Under the pieces are notes generated by a model. The model searched no databases and had not been told where the DNA came from. It was given only the letters and a program-made list of their open reading frames with translations. From positions 92,103,868 to 92,167,867 of the forward strand of contig NC_084797.1 of assembly GCF_963169125.1 (NCBI RefSeq): a stretch of 64,000 nucleotides of DNA, written 5' to 3'. Positions within the stretch are counted from its first letter, which is position 1, and every line of letters begins with the position of its first letter. The stretch comes from Humulus lupulus (lineage: Eukaryota; Streptophyta; Magnoliopsida; Rosales; Cannabaceae). The position numbers and the translations under genes are program-made. This document shows positions 34,963-46,560 of this stretch, piece after piece.

Positions 34963-37900
34963 ATGGACAAGTTTCTTAGCCCAACTTCCACCCAACTAGG
35001 TGAAGTGCATGATACCGTAGACACCATCCCAAACACTACCCCAAAACGTACTCCAAACACAACTCCAAACACTACCCCTATTGATCTTAAGTCGCCAAAA
35101 AAAGAAGTCGATGGTGAACCACCCACAACTAGGAATAAGCCTACTAGGAACTCTATAGTTTGAGATCACTTTACAAAAGTGAAGGATGAGAATCCAAACG
35201 ATCCTAGATGCACTTGTAACTACTGTGGGAAAGACTATGCTTGTGATAGTAGGAGAGTTGGAACAAGTAGTTTGTGGGTACATTTGAACAATCAATGTAA
35301 GAAGTATCCTTATAGGGTGGCTGATAAAAAATGGAAATTGCTTAGCTTTCAAAATGGTAATGATGGTGGGGAAAATGTGTTTGTTGTGACCTTTAATAAG
35401 GAGAGATGTCGGAAAGTCTTTACTAAGTTTGTGGTGAAGGATGAGCAAGCCTTTAGTGTTGTAGAGGGTGAAGACTTTAAAGAGTTTGTTCAAGATTTGC
35501 AACCAAAATTTGTTATCCCTAGTAGATGGACTGTGACTAGGGATATATATCAATTATTTTGTGATGAGAGTGTTAAATTAAAGGAATAGTTAAATAGAGA
35601 TGGGAAAAGTATATTCTTAACAACTGATTGTTGGGCCTCTTCCACCCAAATGGCTTTTATGTGTCTCACTGCACATTATGTTGACAGTGATTGCAGAAAA
35701 GAATTATAATTTTTTGTCAAATTTCCAATCACAAAGGAGAGACAATCGGTAAGGTGATTGAGGCTTGTTTGCTGGGTTGGGGAATAGACAAGGTTTTTGC
35801 TGTGACTGTTGATAATGCATTAGCTAATGATGTGGATGTTGGTTTAGTGAAGAGGAGGGTGAGTGCATGGAATGGATTTGTTCTTGACGGCGAGTTCATG
35901 CATTTAAGGTGTGGTGCGCACATAGTCAATCTAATTATGAATGAGAGGTTGAAAGACATGCATGATTCAATCGCTGCCATTCGCAATTGTGTAAGATACA
36001 TTCTGTCATCTCCTTCAAGGTTGCTAAAATTCAAGGCTTGTGTGGATAGGGAAAGAATTGATTACAAGGGGGGTTGGTTTTAGATGTGCCTACAAAGTGG
36101 AACTCCACTTTCATGATGTTAGATGTGGCTCTTAAATTTGAAAAAGGTTTCACAAGATATGAGGAGGAAGATGTAACACCCTACTACCTTAGAGCCGTTA
36201 CTTAGTGAGTTTAAAACAGATATCGTGCCTTTGACTGACTCTACGTGGTTTCTAAAACCAAAAGTGTGACTAAACCAGAAATTTAAGGCTATACTCTTTG
36301 AAAATGTTTAGTTTCATTGAAAACATTAAGTATCAACATCTGGGATCCCAAAAATAAGGTTTACAAAATATTTACAACTCAAAAATAGATTTACACCAGG
36401 TTAACTCTCAAAAGAATAAGTTAATACAGCCATATACAAAATGCCCCCAACCAAAGCAGTCGGGCAGGCCGAACATGTACGCGCCGCCCCCACGCTCTCC
36501 ATACTCATGGCCGGTTGACCGACTCCTTGCTTTTACCTGCCACACAGAGCACCCGTGAGCCGAAGCCCAGCAAGAAAACCCATACAGTATATAACATATG
36601 CACAGAATATAGCTGACATATAATCCATTGATAAATAGGAAAACCCTCAGAATGATCAAGCACGGCCATGCCGCCCCAGAGGCCTTACCAAAGCCTAGGG
36701 TCTCGGTCCTCACCATAAGGATAACTCATGTATCCATTGGGTCCCACCCTGGCTATAAGCACCCCATGTGCTGAGTGTTACTTCCGGCCCCAAGGCCGTA
36801 CCCGGCCTTTGCCGCTCTCGGCCTTAGCCGTTCATTTCATGATAATCGCACGCATAATACATTTCAAAATAATCATTCAAACATATAATAATTCATCCAA
36901 GGTTATACATTTGCACATAGTACAATCTAGGGCCATGCCCTGCAATAGCACTGTGGGCCCATGCCCTGATCTCGGGTGTTATGGTTTTCTTACCTTTAAA
37001 TTCGATAGCCTTGATCACCTGACTCCTTGAGCACGATCCTACTCGAGCCCTAGCGCTTACCTAAGCAAAATCCATAAGTCAAAGTCATTACCAAACCTCA
37101 AGTCCAAAACCTAGCCTCGGGACCAATCCCGAGCCCCCGGGAAGTCCTAGATCCCCAAAACAAAGTGGTGGAATCGAGCCCCGAACCCTAGGTCAAAATC
37201 CCTCAACAAAAGCCCAAAAATCCCCTTTTGTGAACAGTGCAGCGCTACAGCGCTCTAAAGAGGGCGTTGTAGCGCTACAAGCAGAACCACACCCCCAGAA
37301 CAGGGGCTAGCGCTACAGCACCCATTGACTAGCGCTGTAGCGCTAGTTGCAGACCAGCAATACCCAAAATCGCTTCCTGCGATTTCCTTCTACCATTTAA
37401 ACCCGAAACTTGTCCAAATCTTTCCCAAGCCCAAAAAAAAACTTATCAACACCTCACACTCATCCCAAGCATCCCAAGAACTCATACCCCAAGCTCAAGC
37501 AACCCAAAACTCAAGATCTACCATAATGAACCCAAAAACCAGAAATTCATTCAAACAATAAAGATAAGGTCTTAGAAATCATACCGTGGATAGAAATTCG
37601 ACCTTGAGTTGAACCCTAGACCTCCTTGGCTTGCTCCTTTACAACCTTGACCTGATTTCCCCAAAAATCCCATCTATTTAGCCCAAATACACAGCTCAAA
37701 CCAGTCAAGCCCTAAAACTGAAATCCCCAAGAACTTACCTCAAATTTCTGATGTGATCTTGCTAATCCCTTGCCAATCCTCAAGTCTAGCTTAGGATCCT
37801 TGATGCTCAGCCTACCATAGCTCTCCACTGAGCTTAACTCCAAGAAAAATGAAGGAAAATGGTAGGGAGAGCCACAAACCGATTCTTTGGAACAAAACCC

Positions 37901-39712
37901 TTCAGCTTTTCTCTCTTTTCCTTTCTCTTCCTTCTTACTTTCTTTTTCAGCCTTAACTCTTTTTCTACAAAATCCACTAAGTATAAAGCTCCCTTTAACT
38001 TATCTCTAACAAGCCTAAAGACCAAAATTCCCTCCCTAATAATTCTAAACCTTTTTTCCCATAAAGGGACATTTTAGTCATATTAGCCAAATTCCCACTA
38101 ATTCCTCAAGCGTTCCTAATAATTCCCGCTCGCTACCCAATACCTAATTAATCAGCAAATATACATTCCTCATCATCAAGATTAACCTCAATATATTTTC
38201 CAAATTCTCAAACTCCCCAGGCTTAACCCAAGCCAGGTATAGATTTCCGCTTTGACTTTTCCGCTAACCCGCTCATACTAGGATCGTCTCGAGTCACAGA
38301 TCACAGATATCAACACAGTCATGCCCAAAATGGCCAAATTACAATTATGCTCTTTCTAAGATAATCAGGTCTACATGCATACTAAGTCACATAGTCATGC
38401 ATCTCAAATAATCAAATAGTCATATAACGTGCATTAAATCATAATCATGCATTAAACTCATTAAAGTCACACACAAAATCCCATTATGCCCTCCAGGCAC
38501 ACTACTCAAGGCCCTTAAGCCTTAATGGAGAATTTGGGTCGTTACAGAAGATGACAAATTTGTGAGTTTCTTCATGGAAAATGATCATGGGAAGAATAGG
38601 GTTGGGCCACCAATTCCTAGTGATTGGGAGAGTGCTACTATATTTGTCAAATTTCTCATAACTTTTTATGAAGTTACTCTAAAGTTTAGTGGCACATTGC
38701 ATGTAATGTCCAACAATTTCTATCATGAGATTTGTGAGATTCATACACAATTGAGTGACTTAGCTAGTAGTAGTGATCCTTTGTTATCCACAATGGCTGC
38801 TAGTATGAAAAGGAAATATGAAAAATATTGGGGCAGTGCAGAGAACATCAATCCCATGTTGTTTTTTGGCTGTTGTGCTTGATCCAAGATACAGGTTGAA
38901 GTATTTGAAGTACTGTTTTGAGACTCTTTATGATGCTAAAACTATTGCCAAGATTGTTGTCCAGGTGGAACAAATCGTTCAACGACTGTACAATTCTTAT
39001 AATGTTGAGGGTGAGAGCGATGGTGACAAGGTTAGTTGCTGGTTTTTTATTTATTATGATTTATTTATATATGTTATTGTATTCTAACCCTAACTTTGTG
39101 TTTCTTTTTGTTTATATGTTTAGGTAAGTAAAAGTTACTCACAACCAAAGGGTGGTGTCAAAGAAACTATTAGGAGGAGACTATTGGAAAATTATTTACA
39201 ACAACAACAGATGTTTGTGACTAAGAAAATGAATGATGGTCATAAGTACTTGGCTGAAGAAACTATCAATCCAATGACTTCCTCATTTGATATCCTATTT
39301 TGGTGGAAGGATAATTCTCAAAGGTTTAAGATTTTGTCTATGATTTCTAAAGATGTTCTTGTTATACCTATGTCTACTGTGGCTTCTGCATCTGCCTTTA
39401 GTACTAGTGGATGTATTTCATACTCATTTAGGAGCTCTTTGAGCCCAAAGATGGTGAAGGCACTAGTTTGCACTCAAAATTGGTTGAAGGGGAGTCATGA
39501 AGGGATTCAAATAAGGGAGTATTTGGATGATATACAAGCTTATGAGTTTCTTGAAGAAGGTAAACAAAATGACTTCTTAATAATGTCCTTACTTTGTTGT
39601 TTTTTATTTTCAATAAGTGTTTAAATTTGGTTTTTGAATTGTAGACAACAAACTTAAGGACAAAGCGACAATAAAAGAGAAGACCAATGCACCCATCACC
39701 ATTGTTCATTGA
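34963..39712 (+). pseudogene. hAT transposase (BED finger, RICESLEEPER-like), broken and split
   Basis: The start ATG at 34963 gives MDKFLSPTS. Domains in order: Thr/Pro-rich N-terminus; BED zinc finger (C-x2-C in CNYCGK, then H-x4-C in HLNNQCK, 35200-35310); catalytic-core landmarks WGIDKVFAVTVDNALAND and FMHLRCGAHIVNLI (35770-35950); KWNSTFMML just before 36120. After the solo LTR (36172-38546) come DWESATIFVKFL, then LDPRYRLKYL, then the hAT dimerisation region (FDILFWWKDN, STVASASAFSTSG, RSSLSPKMVKALVCTQNWL; 39280-39490). Introns 39031-39123 and 39560-39644 give consistent phase into a last exon ending at 39712. Breaks: TGA at 35161 (in place of a Trp), a stop at 35587, a frameshift near 35690 and one near 38870 in a T run. 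It would bind the ends and catalyse cut-and-paste transposition if intact. Confidence 0.9.
36167..38551 (-). mobile_element. Solo LTR of the TGTAACGACCC family in the hAT gene (G)
   Basis: The LTR spans 36172-38546 (2375 bp). On the minus strand it is TGTAACGACCCAAATTC ... GTAGGGTGTTACA, with target duplication GAAGA at 36167-36171 and 38547-38551. It is uninterrupted, with no internal region, so it is a solo LTR left by recombination between two LTRs. It contains the palindromic 'agcgctgtagcgct' blocks near 37240-37350. Removing it and one GAAGA rejoins the transposase frame (RYEEED|DKF). Confidence 0.95.
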
Positions 39713-40088
39713 TGGATTCAAGCTTTTTTTTTACTCTGCTTAAATTTCTATGAATTATATACTTACTTTTATGGATGATTGTAATGATTTTAAGACTTGT
39801 GTTTCGAATTTGGATGACTGTAATATTTGAGTTGTTAAGTACTAACTAGTAGTAAAAACTACTAGGACATTATTTTCTTCATTTTATATTTTAATTTGAT
39901 CATCTTTTCAACTTTATTGTTTATATTTTGAATGGATTTTTTTAAATGGGTTATAACCCAACACTTAATGTAATTAGTAGGGTTGGGTTATATGTTAAAA
40001 ATGTTTTAAATGGGTTAGAATTATCTAGGATGATGTAATTGGGTTGGCTCATTCAAACACCCCCAACCCGGCCAACCCAACACCCTAG
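39713..40088 (+). other. hAT 3' untranslated and subterminal region
   Basis: AT-rich, followed from 39945 by repeated GGGTTGG/GGGTTATAA motifs and the terminal CCCAACCCGGCCAACCC before the end repeat. No gene. Confidence 0.6.
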
Positions 40089-40884
40089 CCTTATTCACAT
40101 ATATCAGTACTTACTTTCTCGAAAAGGTAAGTAATCATTACCCTTTCAGTTTCCTAGGCCCGATTTGATGGTTATTGCAATTTCCCATGCATCGAGACCC
40201 TATTCTCATCATTACTCACCATTACTGCCCCGAGCAGTATAATATAAGCCCATTTACTCCTTTTCACTTTTACCCAAGCTTTCTCTCTCTTCACGAACAT
40301 TCCGAACTCTCTCAAGATTGTCAAGCTTTTCTCAGTGCAATTTGAAGCTTTTGGAGCAAATTCGAGAAATTTTTCTATGATTTCTTCAACAATATTCATT
40401 CCAAGTATATTTTTTAGCAGCCTTTTCAGATTTTGTAACAATTTACCTGCATTTTGGTTATGATTTACCTATTTTCGTACCTGGGTTTACAATGTTCTTT
40501 GCGAGTTTTTGGGTAGATCAGATTTAGGAAAAAAGACACATAGAAAAACTATGCTAGAATAAGGATTTTAGGCAATATAATGCATAAACAATGTTTAGAC
40601 GAAGTATTGGGTTTATTTACACTGATTTCGGGTCCAAAATCGAAGAGAAAATTCAATTTTGGGTATTTTAGGAAAACTTGGTTTTTCCCGCCCATTTTCA
40701 GAATTGAAAATTTTTTCATATTCACTTTTTGATCTGTTTCTCCAACATGTTTATTGTGTTTTTATCAAAATGATGCTGGTCGTATAAAAGCTTAACTTTT
40801 CAACACGAGCAGCACTATCCTTACTTTTCTTTTTCTTCTTTTTCTATTGGTCATAGATTCTCACTTCCCCTTTGCTCTTCTCAA
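40089..40884 (+). promoter_or_regulatory. Promoter, leader and intron of the D antisense gene
   Basis: This is the reverse of the Tat element D 3' internal region. A TATA-like tataatataa lies at 40238-40247, followed by a CT-rich leader (40275-40330). A long AT-rich intron-like stretch ends at 'ttgctcttctcaag' just before the exon. The block with TTTTCCCGCCC near 40685 matches the minus strand of element C near 60040 in the same relative place. Promoter activity is inferred from layout and the TATA match. Confidence 0.6.
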
Positions 40885-40912
40885 GTATTCATGCATGATC
40901 CCTGGAGAGGTT
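40885..40912 (+). pseudogene. Antisense gene of Tat element D: start of first coding exon (left of F)
   Basis: The codons FMHDPWRG begin the exon, with ATG at 40893. The matching place in element C's antisense gene begins with an ATG after the same intron (59827 on the minus strand). The exon is cut at 40912 by retrotransposon F and continues in the same frame at 63774. The likely start codon is the ATG at 40893. Homology is judged from position, composition and shared residues. Confidence 0.6.
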
Positions 40913-43091
40913 TGTAACGCCATACTTCCTTAGAGCCTTTACTAAGTGAGTTTAAAATGTGCAGTTAGCTCGCTAATCGAGGTTTTAGGTCAAAAGTGTA
41001 ATTAAACCATAATCAGAGTCGTAAACTTGAGAATAAACCTTTCATTGAAAATTATAAAGCATTTAACATTTGGGATCCCAAAAACATTGTTTAGAAATAT
41101 TTACAAATCAAAATATAAACAAAGTCGACTAAACAACAAAATCAAGTTTGGTACAATCATCTCCCAAAAGCACCCCTGGCCGTGGCAGCCAAGCACACCA
41201 GACATGTACGCGCCGCTCATCACGCTCACCATACTCAAGGTTGATCGACTTTCCCCTTGCCTTTACCTGCACCATAGAGCATCCGTGAGCCGAAGCCCAG
41301 CAAGGAAACCCTCACAAGCAAATAATATATGCATATCAAACACTAGACATAAAATCAAGCCATCATCAGGTTATACACGTACGACCATGTCGTCCCAGGC
41401 GCTTTACTAGGCCCTGGGTTTGCGGTCTATACCGTAAGGATATCCCAGGTATCCCTTGGGGTCCCCCCCTAGAAACTCATACTCCGCGTGCTAAACGCTG
41501 CTCCCGACCCCTCGTCGTTCTCGGCCTTCGCCGTTCCCGGCCCTCGTCGTTCCCGGCCATCGTCGTTCCATCATTTATATACACACATAATATAACTAAA
41601 TAAACATCTAAACACATATAAATTCAATCAAAGGGCCACGCCCTGCAACACAGTGATATAGGGTCGAGCCCTGCAACTCAATCATATAGGGTCGAGCCTT
41701 ACAACACAAGCTCTATGGGAACAGTAGTTTTCTTACCTGCGTCCCGAGCTTTCCAAGCACCGATGTCCCGAGCACAGTTCCCTAGTCCAAGCCTTGCCAA
41801 AACCCTAGTCACAACACATTAACAATTTCCACCATCAAGTTCTAATCAATTAAATAGCTTCATATTATGATTCTAGTCTCCGGGACATTGAATTCTATCA
41901 ATTCGGGTGATAAAATCTATCCCGAGCCTTAACTATTGAATTCCCGAGCCTAAAACTCCTATAGAACCCAAAATTTCACTAAGCGTCGCGGCCCTAGGGA
42001 CTCATGCCGCGGCCCCTAGCTCAACCCAAGGACCTGCCTCAAAATAGCCCACACGCGCTGTGACCCTTCCTGAAGGGCGCCGCAACGCGCCTCCAATTCC
42101 AGACGCCCCAAGTTCTAAGGGGCTGCAGCTCGACCCCTCGAGCCCAGATAAACTCACCATTTTCACCTCAAAACTAGTCCAATTATCCTCAGAATGAAGC
42201 CAACAATCCAAACTAATTATCACAGAGATCATACTATAGATTCAGCAACAAAACCCAACTAGAACTTAAGCCAAAAACCTCCTCAAACTAAAATTCAATT
42301 CTTCACCCAACACACATGCATACTCTAAGAAAACCAGCAGAAATTCCAAACACAATCCTTATAATTTAAAACTTACCCTAGCTGAACTGAGTCTCTGAGT
42401 TGATCTCCTAAGCCCCAAGCTCTTAGCTGCCAACTCTCTAGCTTGATTCCTAGCTTCCAATTGGTTTTCACAAGTAGAACCTCCAAGATGTCACTAAGCC
42501 TCCAAGAGTAGAAGAGAAACAGAGTAAGGGAGAGGGAGTGGGTCAGTTTAGAGAGTTCCAAGTGGTTGTATGTTTTGTTTTATTTAACTTAAGTCTATAA
42601 GGTTACCTCAAGACTCGGGGTACCAAAAACATCCCCAAGGGCAAAATGATAAATTTCCCCAATATTCCCTCCTAGACATTCTAACCTCAAATATATTTCC
42701 AAATATTTATTTCCATAACCCGATAACCCCATAAAACGCCTAATACCCAAAATACCCCTCGACTCGCCCCGAGTCAGATTTTCGACCCCGTTGTGACTTT
42801 CTAGCTAACAGCTCCCTAGAACTGTCTCGGATCGTGCAACACAGATATATCACAAATATATCACCATTATCATATTTATACCCTAAACGGGATAAAATTA
42901 CAATCATGCCCTTAATGACCAGACAGGGCCCACATGCATATTTAATTCACCTAAACATGCATCACTAATCACATATTCACACAAATCACATATTATAACA
43001 ATAATCCACATATTAAATATTAATTCTCTTATTGCCCTCCAGGCATGCTAATCAAGGCCCTAAGCCTTATTAGCAAATTTGGGTCGTTAGA
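40913..43091 (-). mobile_element. 3' LTR of element F, 2179 bp
   Basis: Nearly the same sequence and exactly the same length as 61595-63773. On the minus strand the first two bases are TC instead of TG (junction AGT|TCTAACG), a point change at the terminus. It contains short GC-rich repeats near 41505-41570 (ccgttcccggcc type) and the 'catgcatactaag' AT block. Frames inside (for example 42002-42232) are LTR shadows. Confidence 0.92.
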
Positions 43092-43106
43092 ACTATCCCC
43101 TCCTTA
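43092..43106 (-). promoter_or_regulatory. Polypurine tract of element F
   Basis: On the minus strand TAAGGAGGGGATAGT directly precedes the LTR, the same tract as in element B at 18029. It primes plus-strand synthesis. Confidence 0.88.
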
Positions 43107-43126
43107 TAAAAATTTCATCCTCGAAA

Positions 43127-44512
43127 TTACCTAAATAATTCGGGATACAGTTCCCGCATCTCTGTTTCTAGTTCCCATGTCGTCTCCTCAACCTTGTTGT
43201 TCCTCCACAACACTTTCACCAAGGCGATGGTCTTGCTCCGCAAGACTTTGTCCTTCCAATCTAGAATTTGAACTGGTTTCTCCTCATAAGAAAAATCTTG
43301 ATCCAACTCCAAATTCTCATAACTCAGAATATACGTCGAATCAGACACATGCTTCCGAAGCATGGATACGTGAAACACATCATGAATCCCTGATAAGGCT
43401 GGAGCCATCGCCAATCTGTAAGATACCTCTCCAACTCGTTCCAGAATCTCAAAGGGGCCAACAAATCTAGGGCTCAGCTTGCCCCGAACACCAAACCGTC
43501 TCACTCCCTTCAAAGGCGAAACCCTAAGGAACACATGGTCACCAACCTGAAACTCCACGCTTCTGCGTTTCAAATCTGAATAACTCTTCTAGCGACTCTG
43601 TGAGGTGAGCATTCGAGCTTTGATCTTCTCAACCGCCTCATTGGTCCTTTGAACCATCTCAGGACCTAAGTACCTCCTCTCACCGGTCTCATCCCAATGG
43701 ATAGGTGATCTGCACTTCCTCCCATAAAGCATCTCATACGGAGCCACTCCGATAGTCTCCTGATAACTGTTGTTGTACGAGAACTCAATCAAAGGAAGAT
43801 ACTTACTCCAAGATCCCTCAAAATCCTGCACACAGGCTCGTAGCATGTCCTCCAATATCTGAATCGTCCTCTCAGTCTGACCATCTGTCTGAGGATGATA
43901 AGCGGTACTAAACCGTAACTGTGTGCCCATATCCTTCTGCAAGCTTTCCCAGAACTTGGAAGTGAAGGTGGGGTCCCTGTCGAATACTATCAACCTCGAA
44001 GCCCCATGTAGTCGAACAATCTCCTTCACATAAAGCTCAGCATACTATTCCACAGTATAAGTCGTCCTGACTGGTAGAAAGTAGGTGGACTTGGTGTACC
44101 TATCCACAATCACCCACACCAAATCATGTTGTCCCACGGTCTTCGGCAACCCAACCACGAAGTCCATGGTGACATCTTACCACTTCCACTCCGGAATCCC
44201 TAGAGGCTGCAGCAGGCCTGCTGGCCTCTGATGTTCAGCTTTGACCTGCTGACAAGTTAAGCACTTGGCCACATAATCCACCACATCCCTCTTCATGCTC
44301 GACCACCAATAAAAAGCTCTCAAATCCTGGTACATCTTCGTCGTACCCGGATGTAAGGAATAGGGAGTTGTATGCAGTTCATCTAAAATCTCTTGCCGGA
44401 TATCTGGATCCATCGGAACACAGATCTGACCCTTATACTTCAGTAATCTCATCTCCGAGATAGAAAAGTCCTTAGCCATTCCAACTAAGACATTCTCCAT
44501 GTGACCTCTCAA
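43127..44512 (-). pseudogene. Integrase and chromodomain-like end, element F
   Basis: On the minus strand from 44512: the zinc-binding N-terminus (H in YSLHPG, then C-x2-C in CLTCQQ), then the catalytic core. The first Asp is in TMDFVVGLP, the second in IVFDRDPTF and the Glu in HPQTDGQTERT. The Tekay-lineage signature SYNNSYQETI and YGRKCRS follow, then the GPFEILERVGEVSYRLA and HDVFHVSMLRKH blocks. A chromodomain-like C-terminus (VLWRNNKVEETTWELE) ends at 43127. Stops occur near 44176, 44048 and 43591. This part would insert the cDNA and target it to chromatin. Confidence 0.92.
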
Positions 44513-45925
44513 CTGGGAATCCTTCCCCTGTGCTTCCTTGATCCTTTCAAGGAGCGTAGACTGAAGAGTGATGTTGGCTAACCGTCAAACCACCAACTCT
44601 ATACCTGCTCTGGTCATCTCCTCCGCTAACTTACTGGATATCTGCCTCAAACTGAACAGCTGTTCTGGGCCCTTCCGGCTCAATGCATCAGCAACTACAT
44701 TAGCCTTCCCAAGATTTTATAAGATATCTCAATCATAATCCTTAACCAACTCCAATCACCATCTCTGGCGCATATTCAGATCCTTCTGAGTAAAGAAGTA
44801 CTTCAAACTCTTATGGTCGGTGCATATCTCACACTTCTCACCATATAGATAATGTCTCCAAATCTTAAGTGTGAATACCACCGCTGCCAATTCTAGATCA
44901 TGCATGGGATATCTTTGTTCATATTCCTTTAATTGTCTCGATGCATAGGCTATCACCTTCCTAGCTTGCATCAACACACATCCTAAACCCTATCTGGAAG
45001 CATCGCAATAAACCACGAACTTCTCATTGTCCGTCAGCAGACTCAACACTGGCACGGTGATCAGTCGCTGCTTCAACTCTTAGAAACTGTTCTCACATCT
45101 TTCTGTCCAAACATATTTTGTCTTCTTCTTTGTCAATTCTTTCAATGGTGTAGCTATTCTGGAGAACCCCTCAACAAACCGTCGATAATACCCTGCCAAT
45201 CCCAAAAAACTCCTCACTTCAGGAACACTGCTCGATCTAGGCCAGTCCCTCACTACCTTAATCTTATTTGGGTCAACCAGAGTCCCCTCCTTACTGACAA
45301 TATGGCTCAGAAATGTAACTTGCGGTAACCAGAACTCGTACTTACTGAACTTAGCATATAACCTATCCTCCCTCAACCGCTGCAATACCAAATGTAGGTG
45401 TTGCTCATGCTCTGTCTCCAACTGAGAGTACACCAAAATGTCGTCGATGAACACAATTATGAAGTTATCTAATTAGTCTTTGAAGACCCTGTTCATCATG
45501 TCCATAAAAGCTGCTGGGGCATTGGTTAATCTAAAGGACATAACCAGAAATTCATAGTGTCCATACCTCGTGCAGAAAGCGATCTTCGGTATGTCCTCCT
45601 CTTTGATCTTTAGCTGATGGTAACCCGACCAGAGATCTTTCTTAGAAAACACCGTCTTTCCCTGCAGCTGGTCAAAAAAATCATCAATCCTAGGCAGTGG
45701 GTACTTATTCTTAATGGTCAACTTGTCCAGCTCCATGTAGTCAATACACATCCTAAGAGATCCATCCTTCTTCTTGACAAACAACACTGGAGCACCCCAT
45801 GGCAAGAAACTCGGTCTGATGAACCCCAAATCCAGTAACCCCTGCAGTTGAATCTTCAACTCCGTTAACTCTGCCGGAGCCATTCTGTAAGGTGTCCTAG
45901 ATACTGGCTCCGCTCCTGGTACCAA
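44513..45925 (-). pseudogene. Reverse transcriptase and RNase H, element F
   Basis: RT starts with YRMAPAEL and continues through [14 protein letters not shown], then [13 protein letters not shown] and SGYHQLKI. The catalytic box is FIDDILVYS (45455-45440), with both Asp residues kept. The connection follows ([16 protein letters not shown]), then RNase H: YCDAS near 45010, then [18 protein letters not shown] and [10 protein letters not shown], then ADALSRK near 44690. Stops are seen near 45470, 45077, 44994, 44752 and 44585. The degenerate state matches the other genes in F. It would copy the RNA to DNA and remove the RNA strand. Confidence 0.92.
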
Positions 45926-45927
45926 CT

Positions 45928-46560
45928 CTATAACAAAATCAATCTCCCGCTACGGCGGCAGCCCGGCAGATCTGCTGGAAATAAATCTGGAAACTCGCAT
46001 ACCAATCTGGTCTCCCCCGGTCCAACTGACACATCCTTAGAGGTATCCACAACACTCGCTAAGAATCCTATGCAACCTCCCTGCATCAGGTCCCTAGCCG
46101 TCAATGCTGAAATCATAGGTACCCGCGGTCCACTAGCTGTACCCACAAATACAAAGGGCACCTCCCCTTCTGGTTCAAAAGTCACAATCCTGCACTTGCA
46201 ATCAATTGTCGCCCCATACTTTGATAGCCAATCCATCCCTACAATTACATCAAAGTCATCCATCGCAAGTTCAATCAAAACAGCAAACAATTCCCTACCA
46301 TCTACCTCTACTGGTAAAGCTCTAATCCACCTCCTAGAGACTATTAGTTCCCAAGTCGGCAACAAAGTCGGAAAACCCCTGGCGTACAGAACACTAGCTC
46401 TACACAGCTGATCTATCACTATAGCAGACACAAACGAATGGGTAGCTCCCAAATTAAACAATACAGTATAAGAAGAACCAGCACTAGAGATCTGACCTGT
46501 CACAACCGAGGGGCTAGCCTCCGCCTCAGTCTGAGTCAAAGTAAACACCCTGGTAGGAGC
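45928..46560 (-). pseudogene. Retropepsin-like aspartic protease, element F (Asp lost)
   Basis: The family motif is LFDSGATHSF. Here it reads LFNLGATHSF (46460-46430), so the catalytic Asp is replaced by Asn and the Ser by Leu. The later VGMDWLSKYGA and GEVPFVFVG blocks are present. The open stretch 46548-45928 would otherwise be readable. With the catalytic residue gone it cannot cleave Gag-Pol. Confidence 0.9.

Larger units (their letters stand above)
30690..40088 (+). mobile_element. hAT DNA transposon carrying two LTR insertions, 9.4 kb
   Basis: Ends are imperfect inverted repeats: CTAGGGTTGGG at 30690 and CCCAACACCCTAG at 40088, each followed inward by GGGTTGG/CCAACCC-rich sequence. Inside is a hAT transposase with BED finger and C-terminal dimerisation domain on the plus strand. 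Two insertions interrupt it, at 31269-34142 and 36172-38546. Without them the element is about 4.2 kb. An 8-bp target duplication is not evident, so the exact ends are uncertain by a few bases. It sits within the 3' internal region of Tat element D. Confidence 0.82.

Noticed and set aside
35179..35589. A host BED-finger gene
   Set aside because: It continues into hAT core and dimerisation motifs and lies between hAT-like ends, so it is the transposon's own transposase. The stops and frameshifts also argue against domestication.
30682..40096. 8-bp target duplication of the hAT element (tgtcacat / ccttattc)
   Set aside because: The flanking 8-mers do not match. Only 'cacat' occurs on both sides at different distances, which is too weak to claim.
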